Assembly: GCA_016293865.1 (NCBI GenBank)
Contig: JAEDDG010000002.1
Span: 79,165 to 143,164, forward strand
DNA length: 64,000 bases
Reading direction: 5' to 3'
From: Oscillospiraceae bacterium
GTDB taxonomy: Bacteria > Bacillota > Clostridia > Oscillospirales > Oscillospiraceae
The notes beneath the pieces were generated by a model. That model did no database searches. It worked only from the letters and a program-made list of their open reading frames with translations, and was not told where the DNA came from. The position numbers and the translations under genes are program-made. Shown piece after piece: positions 1 through 7,722 of the stretch. How positions within the stretch are numbered: position 1 is the stretch's first letter; every line of letters starts with the position of its first letter.

Positions 1-522
1 CAGCGTCTGGATGGAGTCAATCACAAGAATATCCGGCTCCAGGCGTTCGCAGTCGCTCAGAATTGCATCCATATTTGTCTCTGCAAGCAGATACATTCCG
101 TTCAGATCAACGCCGAGGCGTTCGGCCCGCAGCTTCAGCTGCCGCTCGGACTCTTCGCCGGTAACATACAGGATGCTCTTATCTTCAATAAAATGACCGC
201 AGACCTGCATAAGCAGCGTGGATTTTCCGATTCCCGGTGCGCCGCCGACCAGCACAAGCGATCCTTTGACAGCGCCGCCGCCAAGAACGCGGTCAAGCTC
301 GCGCAGTCCTGTAAAAAAGCGGATTTCGCTGTCCTCGCGGACTTCTCCAAACAAAACGGCACTTTTTCGAACAGGCTGCTTTCCGCCGTCCTTCCGGACG
401 GCAGATGTTTTCTCCACCTGTTCCACCAGCGTATCCCATGCGCCGCAGGCCGGGCACTTCCCCATCCAGCGCGGATACTCGTTTCCGCATTGCGTGCAGT
501 AAAATGTCGTTTTTGTCTTCAT
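1..522 (-). CDS. radA: DNA repair protein RadA/Sms, N-terminal part (runs off the left edge)
   Basis: RadA is a RecA-like ATPase that helps process recombination intermediates and branch migration during DNA repair. The visible 174 residues begin with a four-cysteine zinc finger (C9, C12, C23, C26), followed by the Walker A loop GGAPGIGKST at residues 93-102 and the LVIDSIQT Walker B region at the window edge. The rest of the ATPase and the Lon-like domain lie outside the window. I chose the ATG at 522 because AGGTG sits six bases upstream; an ATG at 528 would be too close to it. The CwlD-like gene starts further upstream on the same strand and its stop is about 18 bases away, so the two may be cotranscribed. 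Confidence 0.95.
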   Translation of the reverse strand, partial: MKTKTTFYCTQCGNEYPRWMGKCPACGAWDTLVEQVEKTSAVRKDGGKQPVRKSAVLFGEVREDSEIRFFTGLRELDRVLGGGAVKGSLVLVGGAPGIGKSTLLMQVCGHFIEDKSILYVTGEESERQLKLRAERLGVDLNGMYLLAETNMDAILSDCERLEPDILVIDSIQTL

Positions 523-540
523 GTTCATCACCTATCAAAA

Positions 541-1272
541 TCAAACAGGATTTGCCTGCGCGTGGAATCGGAGAAATCCGGCTGTAATCAAAACTGCAAG
601 CTTCAGCCTGTAGCATTCCGTCTTCAGAAGCGCCTCTTCCGCAGGATTTGACAGAAAGCCGCATTCTATCAGCACTGCCGGACAGCGCACCTGATTCATG
701 AGATAAATATCGCCGGAAATCTGCGATGCGCTGCGGTAATTGTCCGGATTCAGCCCTGAAACCAGCTGATCCTGCAGAAAAAGTGCAAATTCCCGGCTTT
801 CATCCGTCGGTGCATAAAGCGTCTGGGCGCCGAACGGCCCCGCAGACGGATAATAATTCTGATGAATGCTGAGCAGATACGCATCAGGAACTGAATTGAT
901 CAGCGCGACTCTCGCCTTTTGATCGGCCACTTTGCGCTGGCGGACCGTGGCTGCGTCTTCCGGATATGCGATCGCGTCACTTTCACGGGTCATCACCGGA
1001 TCAATTCCAAAAAGTGCAAAAATAAGCTGAATTTTCTGAGAAATATCCAAATTCAGCGTGCTTTCGTACACGCCCGACAGGGATACTGCGCCGCCGTCCT
1101 CCCCGCCGTGTCCCGCGTCGATAACAGGCCGGTACGCGGTGCGGCCATTGCAGTGTACGCCGGCCGGTACGGCACCGGAATGGTTCAGCCGGATCAGAAG
1201 CATTGAAGACAGCGCAGCAATGACGCATATTCCGGCAATCAGTCTGTGTTCAGCTTTCATGCAGCGTAACAT
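541..1272 (-). CDS. cwlD: N-acetylmuramoyl-L-alanine amidase, CwlD-like
   Basis: This amidase_3 family enzyme cleaves the lactyl-amide bond between MurNAc and the peptide stem. CwlD itself acts in spore cortex formation, making the muramic-delta-lactam precursor. The 243-residue protein has a hydrophobic N-terminal anchor (about residues 9-27) and then the amidase fold. All the expected zinc and catalytic residues are visible: H55 in IDAGHGG, E70 in VYESTLNL, H137 in LSIHQN and E203 in LIECGFLSN. The length matches CwlD. A GGGAG SD about eight bases upstream supports the ATG at 1272; a second ATG at 1260 is possible. It is divergent from the spore-coat cotJ operon. Family assignment is firm; the cortex role is inferred from size, the single membrane anchor and the sporulation setting. 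Confidence 0.88.
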   Translation of the reverse strand: MLRCMKAEHRLIAGICVIAALSSMLLIRLNHSGAVPAGVHCNGRTAYRPVIDAGHGGEDGGAVSLSGVYESTLNLDISQKIQLIFALFGIDPVMTRESDAIAYPEDAATVRQRKVADQKARVALINSVPDAYLLSIHQNYYPSAGPFGAQTLYAPTDESREFALFLQDQLVSGLNPDNYRSASQISGDIYLMNQVRCPAVLIECGFLSNPAEEALLKTECYRLKLAVLITAGFLRFHAQANPV

Positions 1273-1470
1273 GATACCGCTCCCCTTTCTGTCTATTCAT
1301 ATGACAGGAGAGCCAATCCGTATGACCGCAGAGTCAGTTTCCCGCAGCGATTATTATATCATATCTCCCCTGCCGCATCAATGCACATTGGCATTCCCCG
1401 ATGAAATCGAATAAAATGCAGCAGAGCCTATGTGGCTCTGTATCAACATCAACCGCAGGGAGGAATCAAA

Positions 1471-1938
1471 TTGGACGCAGTCCGTATAAATAAAACTGAG
1501 GATACAAAATGCAGCTACAAGCACGGAAAACTGCCTGAATGCGCGCCTCTGGCCGTTTCATATGTTCCTGTACAGCAGAAAAATCCGCCTAAATATGCAA
1601 GCGAAGAGGCACTGATGCGCGGGACTCTGTTCCCGGGGCTGGATCTGCCGTTTATGAATACGCCGAACACCACAAACCCCTATGCCGGCACGCCGCTTGG
1701 CGAACTGATGGCATTGAATTTCATGGTCAAGGAACTGTCTCTTTACCTGGACACACACCCCGGTGACCAGGAGGTTTTTGAGACGCTGAAATCCGTCATT
1801 GCCCTGGCACAGGAAGGAGAACAAAAATTCACAAAGCGGTTCGGACCGGTTACGGTCAGCGGTGTTGCATACAGCCAAAGCTATGACTGGATCAGCGATC
1901 CCTGGCCCTGGGAAAATGCGGAAAGGGGCGTCAGATAA
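1471..1938 (+). CDS. cotJA-cotJB: spore coat CotJA-CotJB fusion protein
   Basis: CotJA and CotJB are small spore coat proteins usually encoded by two adjacent genes ahead of cotJC. Here one 155-residue frame carries both. Residues 20-62 match CotJA (LPECAPLAV, the PPKY motif, and GTLFPGLDLPF). Residues about 77-149 match CotJB (LYLDTHPGDQE and the ISDPWPWE C-terminus). A short Asn/Thr/Pro linker joins them and there is no internal stop. The frame is open from a GTG at 1432, but I chose the TTG at 1471 because GGAGG lies seven bases before it and CotJA similarity begins soon after. The TAA stop is directly followed by the cotJC ATG, so the three coat functions are translationally linked. A 7-bp hairpin (1422-1440) precedes the SD. 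Confidence 0.87.
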   Translation: MDAVRINKTEDTKCSYKHGKLPECAPLAVSYVPVQQKNPPKYASEEALMRGTLFPGLDLPFMNTPNTTNPYAGTPLGELMALNFMVKELSLYLDTHPGDQEVFETLKSVIALAQEGEQKFTKRFGPVTVSGVAYSQSYDWISDPWPWENAERGVR

Positions 1939-2532
1939 ATGTTTGTATACCAGAAAAAACTTCAGTACCCGGTGAAAATCGCGAACACAAACCCGGCGCT
2001 GGCGAAGTTTATTATCGCTCAATACGGCGGTCCAGACGGCGAACTCGGCGCATCTCTGCGCTACCTCAGTCAAAGATATTCCATGCCGTATCCGGAGCTT
2101 AAGGGATTGCTGACGGATATCGGCACAGAGGAACTTGGTCATCTTGAAATGATCGGCGCTATCGTTTACCAGCTGACACGCAATCTGTCCGAAGAGGAGA
2201 TCCGCAAAGCCGGCTTTTCCGAGTATTTTGTCGATCATACGACCGGCGTTTACCCGGCAGTCAGCGGTTTTCCCTGGACAGCTTCCTATATGCAGGTCAA
2301 GGGCGACACCATTGCCGATCTGACGGAAGATATGAGCGCAGAGCAGAAAGCACGGGCAACCTATGACAACATTCTGCGCCTCAGCGATGATCCGGACGTA
2401 AACAATGCAATCCGTTTTCTGCGCGAGCGTGAAGTCGTGCATTTCCAGCGTTTCGGCGAGGCGCTGCGCCTTGTAACCGAACGGCAGAACCAGAAAAATG
2501 TGTATGCGGTAAATCCATCGTTTGACCGGTAG
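1939..2532 (+). CDS. cotJC: spore coat protein CotJC (manganese catalase family)
   Basis: CotJC is a coat component with a di-manganese catalase (ferritin-like) fold and is thought to detoxify peroxide at the spore surface. The protein is 197 residues, the usual CotJC length and shorter than non-coat Mn catalases. Likely metal ligands are visible in the helices: E35, E65 and H68 in the IGTEELGHLEMIG stretch, and an E/H pair in REREVVHFQ (about 163-168). The start codon follows the stop of the cotJA-cotJB fusion with no gap, so translation is coupled. A strong hairpin after the stop ends the operon. In Bacillus subtilis the cot J operon is transcribed in the mother cell; no clear sporulation-sigma promoter could be fixed here. 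Confidence 0.95.
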   Translation: MFVYQKKLQYPVKIANTNPALAKFIIAQYGGPDGELGASLRYLSQRYSMPYPELKGLLTDIGTEELGHLEMIGAIVYQLTRNLSEEEIRKAGFSEYFVDHTTGVYPAVSGFPWTASYMQVKGDTIADLTEDMSAEQKARATYDNILRLSDDPDVNNAIRFLREREVVHFQRFGEALRLVTERQNQKNVYAVNPSFDR

Positions 2533-2550
2533 CGCCATTGCCGCAGCAGA

Positions 2551-2590
2551 AAACCCCACCCTGCATCATCACAGATGCAGGGTGGGGTTT
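2551..2590. terminator. bidirectional terminator between cotJC and the DnaQ-like gene
   Basis: A perfect 16-bp stem (2551-2566 with 2575-2590) encloses an 8-nt loop. The stem begins with AAACCCC, so both strands end the hairpin in T-rich sequence. It sits between two convergent genes and can stop both. Confidence 0.9.
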
Positions 2591-2613
2591 GTTTAAAGCG
2601 TGAGATCCTCTCC

Positions 2614-3174
2614 TCAGCGCAGCGTACACAGCCGCGAAAAATCATATCTGCGCAGAAAACGCTGCAGATCCGCGCCTTGCCGGAGATAATCCAGAAGCAG
2701 CTGCGCGCACGCCGTGCTGTCGCTCCCGGCCCGGTGGTGATCAAGCGGGACACCCAGATAATCGCACAGCGTATTCAGCTTGTGGTTCTCCAGATGGGGA
2801 TAACAGCTGCGCCCCATCTGACATGTGCAGACATAGTCCGCCCATGGACGCCAGCTGATCCGGTAAGCCCGCAGGCACTGCCCCAGCACGCGCATATCAA
2901 ACGCGGCGTTATGTGCAGCAAGGATCCCGGAGGACATCACCGGTTCAATGATCTGCCATAATTCCGGAAACGACGGCGCTTCCGCCGCCGCTGCAGGCGT
3001 AATTCCGGTCAGCCGGATGTTGAACGCATCAAACCTGCACTCCGGATTCACCAGCGTATCCCATTGCCGCACAATCCTGCCGTCTTCAACAACGGTAATG
3101 CCGACGGCACTCATGCGGTCATTTGCGGCATTCGGTGTTTCCACGTCAAAAACAACAAATCTGTCTGTATACAT
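2614..3174 (-). CDS. 3'-5' exonuclease, DNA polymerase III epsilon-like
   Basis: This is a DEDD-superfamily 3'-5' exonuclease of the DnaQ type. The visible motifs are FDVETP near the N-terminus (D10 and E12, ExoI), AAHNAAFDMRVL in the middle (ExoII) and HRAGSDS near the C-terminus (ExoIII His and Asp). At 186 residues it is a stand-alone exonuclease domain without BRCT or helicase parts. The open frame extends upstream to 3321, but GGAGG with a four-base gap precedes the ATG at 3174 and the family homology starts exactly there. The next gene upstream ends 23 bases away on the same strand. It could proofread or trim DNA or RNA ends; the substrate cannot be told from sequence. Confidence 0.88.
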   Translation of the reverse strand: MYTDRFVVFDVETPNAANDRMSAVGITVVEDGRIVRQWDTLVNPECRFDAFNIRLTGITPAAAAEAPSFPELWQIIEPVMSSGILAAHNAAFDMRVLGQCLRAYRISWRPWADYVCTCQMGRSCYPHLENHKLNTLCDYLGVPLDHHRAGSDSTACAQLLLDYLRQGADLQRFLRRYDFSRLCTLR

Positions 3175-3197
3175 CGGTCCTCCGCAAAAAACGAATA

Positions 3198-3884
3198 TCA
3201 GGCGAGACTTCTGAGCAGCAGAATATTGCTGACGAGATAATTGCTGTGCTGCTGAACATAGGCGGCATATTCCTCCCGCCTGATATAGTACATCCGTCCC
3301 CATGAGCTGACGCGCATCCACTCGTCATTCATGCCGGTGATATTCACATAGTGCGCCTTCGTGGCACACGCCCTGCGCATGCCGCTTTCCGGCGTCTCAC
3401 AGTAAAGACCGCACTTATTCTTCTGCCACAAAAATGGAAAATTCGGGCCGATCGCAAGGATGACCGGCAGATCGGCCGCCAGCATTGCTTCTATGGACGG
3501 CCAGAACTGCTCCTTTGGAACGCTCCAGCGCGCCCGCAGCGGAATATGCTCAGCTCTGAAAATTCTGTTCAGACCGGCAGCCATGACCAGCGCGTTCATG
3601 CCGATGGGCGGAAAGATGGGAAAATATCTGCGGCACAGCTGCTTCAGAAGTGCGTCATACGCCGCCGGCGGCACCGGCCTCTGATCCTGAATCTGATCCA
3701 GGATGCGTACATGCCAGCCGGTATGTCCGGCACTGATATACAAAAGCAGGTCAAGGCAGCTGACCAGACCGCAGCCGCATCTGCGGACAGCGCGGCTGGC
3801 AGAGCTTCCCTGGTTGCCGCCGTAGGTCACGCCGCTGCCCTTTTCAACTGCCGGATATGGATTATTCAAAGACAACAGATCCAT
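3198..3884 (-). CDS. papain/C39-like cysteine peptidase-fold protein, uncharacterised
   Basis: I do not recognise a named family. The 228-residue product has a Cys-rich stretch RRCGCGLVSCLDLLLYI (about residues 34-50), a late His in KAHYVNITG (H178) and a SSWGRMYYI segment (about 193-201). This Cys-His-(N/S)SWG order resembles papain-fold (clan CA, C39-like) peptidases, where the Cys starts a helix and SWG follows the third catalytic residue. The usual Asn before SWG is Ser here, so activity is uncertain. No signal peptide is visible. The ATG at 3884 has GAGG five bases upstream; the longer frame to 3989 would overlap the SGNH gene. It lies 28 bases behind the SGNH/MBOAT pair, so it may belong to the same transcript. 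Confidence 0.6.
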   Translation of the reverse strand: MDLLSLNNPYPAVEKGSGVTYGGNQGSSASRAVRRCGCGLVSCLDLLLYISAGHTGWHVRILDQIQDQRPVPPAAYDALLKQLCRRYFPIFPPIGMNALVMAAGLNRIFRAEHIPLRARWSVPKEQFWPSIEAMLAADLPVILAIGPNFPFLWQKNKCGLYCETPESGMRRACATKAHYVNITGMNDEWMRVSSWGRMYYIRREEYAAYVQQHSNYLVSNILLLRSLA

Positions 3885-3912
3885 AAATACCTCAAAACCG
3901 TGCGCCGGCGCC

Positions 3913-4905
3913 CTATCTGAGCACAGCCTTCGTCTGAAGCCACGCAGCCCACTCCAGGTAGTATTTGCTGTACAAATGCACCTGGTCAAAGGTCATGTCA
4001 GACGGCAGATTTCCAGACTCATCGTCAAAGTATTCGTTGACGTCAATGTAAAACACACTGCGGTTATCCGCAAGCTTGGATATTTCATAATTCAGCGCGT
4101 TGATCCGGCCATTGTTGAAATACGCGTCCGTCGCACTGCGTTCAGGACCGACATGCAGATTCCCTTCAATATACAAAACAGCATCCGGCTGAAGTTCATG
4201 GATTCTCTGCGCAACCTCATAATATTTTGTGACAATGTTCTCAATGCTGTCGCCAAGCTCATTAATGCCCAGCATAAGATAGATTTTTCCGTAGGAATGG
4301 CTTGCGAGCAGCGGCTCAAGTGTTGTTGTGCCGACATTTTTGACTTCCGCGCTGTCCGTGAACACACGGAAAACATTCATACCGGTGGTGCAGAAGAATG
4401 CGGCGTTTTCGATGCCGCTGTACAGCGAAAGCCCGTCTGTCCGTGAGTCGCCGATAAAAAGCGCGTCGTCAAAATAACTGGCGTCAGTCTCGGCAAAGTC
4501 ATACGGACCGCATGCGCCGGCGTAGACGGCGTCAGTACGCCCTTCACAATTCACTTCCGGCGGCGCCCACGGCTCCGGCTCCGGTTCGGGTTCAGGTTCC
4601 GGAACCGGTTCGGGCGGCACGTTGTCCGCTGATGTGTCCGGCGTTCCGGACTGGTCTGCATCCGGATCTGCTGCACTGTCCAGCGGATCGGTGGGATCAG
4701 GCGGCAAATCCGGATTCTCATCGCTCTCTGCACCGTCATCCTCCGCAGAGGGGTCCAGCTGCAGCTGGTCATCTGTCTGCGGCACCTCATCCAGCAGCGG
4801 AGACTTATCCTGCGCTGCAAACATGTCCTTCAGCAGAAAAGGACAGATGACGGCACAGGTAACCAGCAGCGCCGCAATATAAGAATAACGAACAAACTTG
4901 CGCAT
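3913..4905 (-). CDS. membrane-anchored SGNH/GDSL hydrolase partner of MBOAT
   Basis: SGNH hydrolases paired with MBOAT proteins typically take part in O-acylation or deacylation of cell-surface glycans. The 330-residue protein has an N-terminal transmembrane anchor (about 8-26), then a long acidic, Pro-rich linker ending in an (EP)n run (about 99-112), then the hydrolase domain. Block I is FIGDSRTDG with nucleophile S154; the gly/asn blocks are near LGINELGD; the C-terminal pair is FDQVH with D307 and H310. The ATG at 4905 follows AGGAG, which overlaps the stop of the MBOAT gene. The linker suggests the catalytic domain is held outside the membrane, across the wall. The acyl donor and acceptor are unknown. 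Confidence 0.88.
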   Translation of the reverse strand: MRKFVRYSYIAALLVTCAVICPFLLKDMFAAQDKSPLLDEVPQTDDQLQLDPSAEDDGAESDENPDLPPDPTDPLDSAADPDADQSGTPDTSADNVPPEPVPEPEPEPEPEPWAPPEVNCEGRTDAVYAGACGPYDFAETDASYFDDALFIGDSRTDGLSLYSGIENAAFFCTTGMNVFRVFTDSAEVKNVGTTTLEPLLASHSYGKIYLMLGINELGDSIENIVTKYYEVAQRIHELQPDAVLYIEGNLHVGPERSATDAYFNNGRINALNYEISKLADNRSVFYIDVNEYFDDESGNLPSDMTFDQVHLYSKYYLEWAAWLQTKAVLR

Positions 4906-4917
4906 GAAAAGGCTCTC

Positions 4918-6330
4918 CTAAAATCTGAAATACAAAAACGGGTCGTCCAGACCGATATACAGACAGTAAACCGCACCCCAGAAAATGGCCAGCAGCAAAA
5001 CGGAACAGAGAATGCTGCCTTTAATTTTTTTATATATGCGCTGCGGCAGCGTCGTGCTGAACAGCACGCATACAGCAAACAAAATCCAGTAATGCTTCCC
5101 GTATTTCAGGAAATCACCGGCATAAACATTGATGCCTTCGCCGAAAAACGGGAACAGACGTGTAAAATAGATTCCCAGCTGTCTGAAATCGGTGATTGCA
5201 AAGACCGTCCAGGTCAATGGGATCATAAAAATCATATACAGATGTCCGATTGCCCGGTGCTTCTCCAGGAATTTTCCGAATCCGAGCTTTTCAATGGCAA
5301 TCAGCACAAAGGTGACCAGGCCCCAAAGCACAAAATTCCAGGCCGCTCCGTGCCACAGGCCGGTCAGCAGCCAGACAATCAGGAGATTTCTGTACATCTT
5401 CCCTTTTCCCTGTCTGTTGCCGCCCAGCGGGATATAGACATAATCCCTGAACCAGCCGCTGAGGGTTTTGTGCCAGCGGCGCCAGAAATCCGTGAAGGAA
5501 ACCGCAATATACGGATGATCGAAGTTCTGCGGCAGCTTGAAGCCCATCATTTTTCCGAGGCCAATGGCCATAACGGAATATCCGAAGAAGTCAAAGTACA
5601 GCTGCATGCTGTACGCAAAGCTGCCCATCCAGGCCAGCGGTGTCGAAATACTCTCAAACCCGATGGTCGAAACGTCCGTCCAGAGTTTGCCGATCTGATT
5701 GGCCAGCAGAACCTTCAGTCCGAGACCCACGGTAAAATCCATCAGGCCGCTGTTGACGCGCCTGAGGCTGTGCCTGCGGAAATCAAACTGCGCAGACACC
5801 GACGTATATGTGACAATCGGGCCGGCAATCAACTGGGGAAACATGCTCAGATACGCACCGACCTTGACGGGCGACCGTTCAGCAGGCACAGCGCCGCGGT
5901 AGACGTCCGCCAGATAGGAGACAATCTGGAAGGTATAAAAACTGATCCCGATAGGCAGCGTAAGCGAAGCCAGCGGAAGTTGCACGCCGCTCAGCGGCCA
6001 GACCGCCGCAATCAGCGCGTTGAGATTGCCAAGAAGGAAATCGAGATACTTGAACACAAATAGTACGCCGAAATCATACAGGAGGCCGATCACCAAAAAA
6101 ACTTTTCTGGCTTTCGGAAAGGCCTCCATCCCCAGTGCCAGAAGATAGTTCAGAAGAATGCAGAACAGAAGAAGCAGAATATAGACCGGACGGTCCAGCG
6201 CGCCGTATGTATAAAACCCCACGCTGCCGATGAAAATCCAGATATTCTTCAACTTGCCCGGCAGCAGGAAGTAGACCGCAAAGAAGACGGGCATAAAGAT
6301 AAAAATAAATTCAAGACTGCTGAAAACCAA
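4918..6330 (-). CDS. MBOAT family O-acyltransferase (AlgI/DltB-like)
   Basis: Membrane-bound O-acyltransferases move acyl groups across the membrane onto extracellular polymers. This 470-residue polytopic protein has the AlgI-type start (VFSSLEFIFIF), many hydrophobic segments, the conserved FWRRWHKTLS block (H287) and the catalytic GLWHGAAWNF block (H327). The start codon is TTG at 6330, with GGTGG six bases upstream; homology to the family begins at that residue. The SGNH hydrolase gene follows 12 bases downstream, a standard pair for acetylation of exopolysaccharide or teichoic acid. No glycan-synthesis genes are nearby, so the acceptor stays open. Confidence 0.95.
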   Translation of the reverse strand: MVFSSLEFIFIFMPVFFAVYFLLPGKLKNIWIFIGSVGFYTYGALDRPVYILLLLFCILLNYLLALGMEAFPKARKVFLVIGLLYDFGVLFVFKYLDFLLGNLNALIAAVWPLSGVQLPLASLTLPIGISFYTFQIVSYLADVYRGAVPAERSPVKVGAYLSMFPQLIAGPIVTYTSVSAQFDFRRHSLRRVNSGLMDFTVGLGLKVLLANQIGKLWTDVSTIGFESISTPLAWMGSFAYSMQLYFDFFGYSVMAIGLGKMMGFKLPQNFDHPYIAVSFTDFWRRWHKTLSGWFRDYVYIPLGGNRQGKGKMYRNLLIVWLLTGLWHGAAWNFVLWGLVTFVLIAIEKLGFGKFLEKHRAIGHLYMIFMIPLTWTVFAITDFRQLGIYFTRLFPFFGEGINVYAGDFLKYGKHYWILFAVCVLFSTTLPQRIYKKIKGSILCSVLLLAIFWGAVYCLYIGLDDPFLYFRF

Positions 6331-6465
6331 AAAAGACCACCAACTCCTGTGCTATACCTGTCTTCGACTTTTCAAGACGCTGCCATTATATATGAAGTCC
6401 CGCTCAAAAAGGTTTCAATTGGTTAACGTAATTATGTCAAATAATTTCACTGTGTCCGGGCGCGC

Positions 6466-6506
6466 GCTGCAAAAAGCGGTACAGCTGTTCATTGCCATAC
6501 CGCTTT
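6466..6506 (-). terminator. terminator of the nagA pair
   Basis: The arms AAAGCGGTA (6473-6481) and TACCGCTTT (6498-6506) pair perfectly over 9 bp. On the minus strand the hairpin is followed by a T run, 28 bases beyond the stop of the downstream nagA. Confidence 0.75.
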
Positions 6507-6533
6507 GCAATGTGTTCCGCCGCTTCAAATCGC

Positions 6534-7697
6534 TTATTTGACAGGTTCGCCGTGGAAAAATGTCTGTTTCAGATTGAATTCTGAATCCATTATGACAAGA
6601 TCCGCGTATTTCCCAGGCACAACAGAGCCGGTCACACGATCAATCCGGACAGCTTTCGCCGGCGTCGTCGCCGCCATCAGGAATGTATCAATGACCGAGG
6701 AACCGGTATGCTTCATAAAGTTCCTGAACGCCCGATCCATGGTCAGAACAGAACCGGACAGCTCGCCGCTCTCGTTGTAATTCAGGTCCGGCGCGCTGTG
6801 CTTATCCTCGGGCGGATAATCCGCAGGGTCATAGTTGATGGTCGTGCAGTCCGTGATTATCGCCACACGGTGCGGTCCTGCAAGCATATAGGTCAGCTTC
6901 ATATTTGCCGGCTTGACATGGACGCCCCGGCTGTCCGGAATGATCTCATACGTCAGCTCCGGGCAGATCAGACAGCCGTCCGCAGCCGTGTCCTGGATAA
7001 TGCCCGTTTCGTCAATGGACTCTGTCCCGCGCCAGCAGCCCATGGCATCAAACAGATGGGTGGCAATGGTCGCGCCCTTGTCCACCGCTGCGCGGATCTG
7101 CGCAGGCGACGCCTCAGTGTGGCCGACAGCCGTTACCACGTTATGATCTCTCAGAAAATCGCCGAAACGGCCGTCTTTGTCCATTTCAGGCGCGTACATC
7201 CACTGGAACACATGGCCGTGGCATGCCTCATAAAGCTGGGTATACTCATCCTCATCCGGACCTTGTCTGGCATTGAGATGCGAATTCGCGCCCTTCTCCG
7301 GGTTGATATACGGCCCTTCAAAGCCCACGCCGTACACGCTGGGCAACTTTCCGCTGTCAATCAGGGACTGGATCATTTTTGTCTGTGCAATCAGTTCCTG
7401 TTTCGGCGTGCTGTAACCGAGACATGCGTTGATCGCGGTGGTCCCATGTCTCAGATGATACTGTGCAACACTCTCCGGATCATCCGGCCATCTTTTCTTC
7501 TCAATGCCGCTGCCGTGAATGTGGATATCCACAAAGCCCGGGCCGACATAACAGCCCGCCGCATCCAGCACTTGAGTACCGGCCGGCAGCTCAATATCCG
7601 TTCCGACAGCCTGAATTTTCTGCCCATTGATCAATACTGTGCCGTTTTCAAGCACACGGTCAGGCAAAACGACTTTCGCATGTACAATTGCGCGCAT
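6534..7697 (-). CDS. nagA: N-acetylglucosamine-6-phosphate deacetylase (copy 1)
   Basis: NagA removes the acetyl group from GlcNAc-6-phosphate, giving glucosamine-6-phosphate for glycolysis or wall recycling. The 387-residue protein has the amidohydrolase signatures: VDIHIHGSG (H59, H61), the metal-binding Glu in GFEGPYINP, AVGHTEAS, THLFDAMG and a late Asp in IITDCTT. AAGGAG precedes the ATG. It lies 25 bases downstream of a second, equally long nagA. The two are paralogues that differ most in their N- and C-terminal thirds but share an identical DNA tract in the middle. No nagB or sugar transporter is adjacent. Substrate preference may have diverged between the two copies. Confidence 0.9.
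   Translation of the reverse strand: MRAIVHAKVVLPDRVLENGTVLINGQKIQAVGTDIELPAGTQVLDAAGCYVGPGFVDIHIHGSGIEKKRWPDDPESVAQYHLRHGTTAINACLGYSTPKQELIAQTKMIQSLIDSGKLPSVYGVGFEGPYINPEKGANSHLNARQGPDEDEYTQLYEACHGHVFQWMYAPEMDKDGRFGDFLRDHNVVTAVGHTEASPAQIRAAVDKGATIATHLFDAMGCWRGTESIDETGIIQDTAADGCLICPELTYEIIPDSRGVHVKPANMKLTYMLAGPHRVAIITDCTTINYDPADYPPEDKHSAPDLNYNESGELSGSVLTMDRAFRNFMKHTGSSVIDTFLMAATTPAKAVRIDRVTGSVVPGKYADLVIMDSEFNLKQTFFHGEPVK
6931..7136. repeat. 206-bp identical tract, copy A (inside nagA copy 1)
   Basis: Every base in this stretch matches 8120-8325. Beyond it the two genes are clearly diverged on one side and differ by a few bases on the other. It covers the AVGHTEAS-to-PELTYEIIPDS part of the protein. 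Confidence 0.9.
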
Positions 7698-7722
7698 TTT
7701 CTTTGCAGCTCCTTTCTGTCAG

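Noticed and set aside
1273..1470. Sporulation-sigma promoter for the cotJ operon
   Set aside because: Several ATA/CATA-like pieces occur, but none has the right spacing for a confident SigE or SigK promoter.
4555..4620. GC-rich short repeat, possible CRISPR-like or mobile repeat
   Set aside because: It encodes the Glu-Pro run in the linker of the SGNH hydrolase; it is coding low complexity.
6331..6460. Promoter for the MBOAT operon (TATAAT near 6390 on the minus strand)
   Set aside because: The -10 is good, but no acceptable -35 lies 16-18 bases upstream; the TTGACA in the area is too far away.
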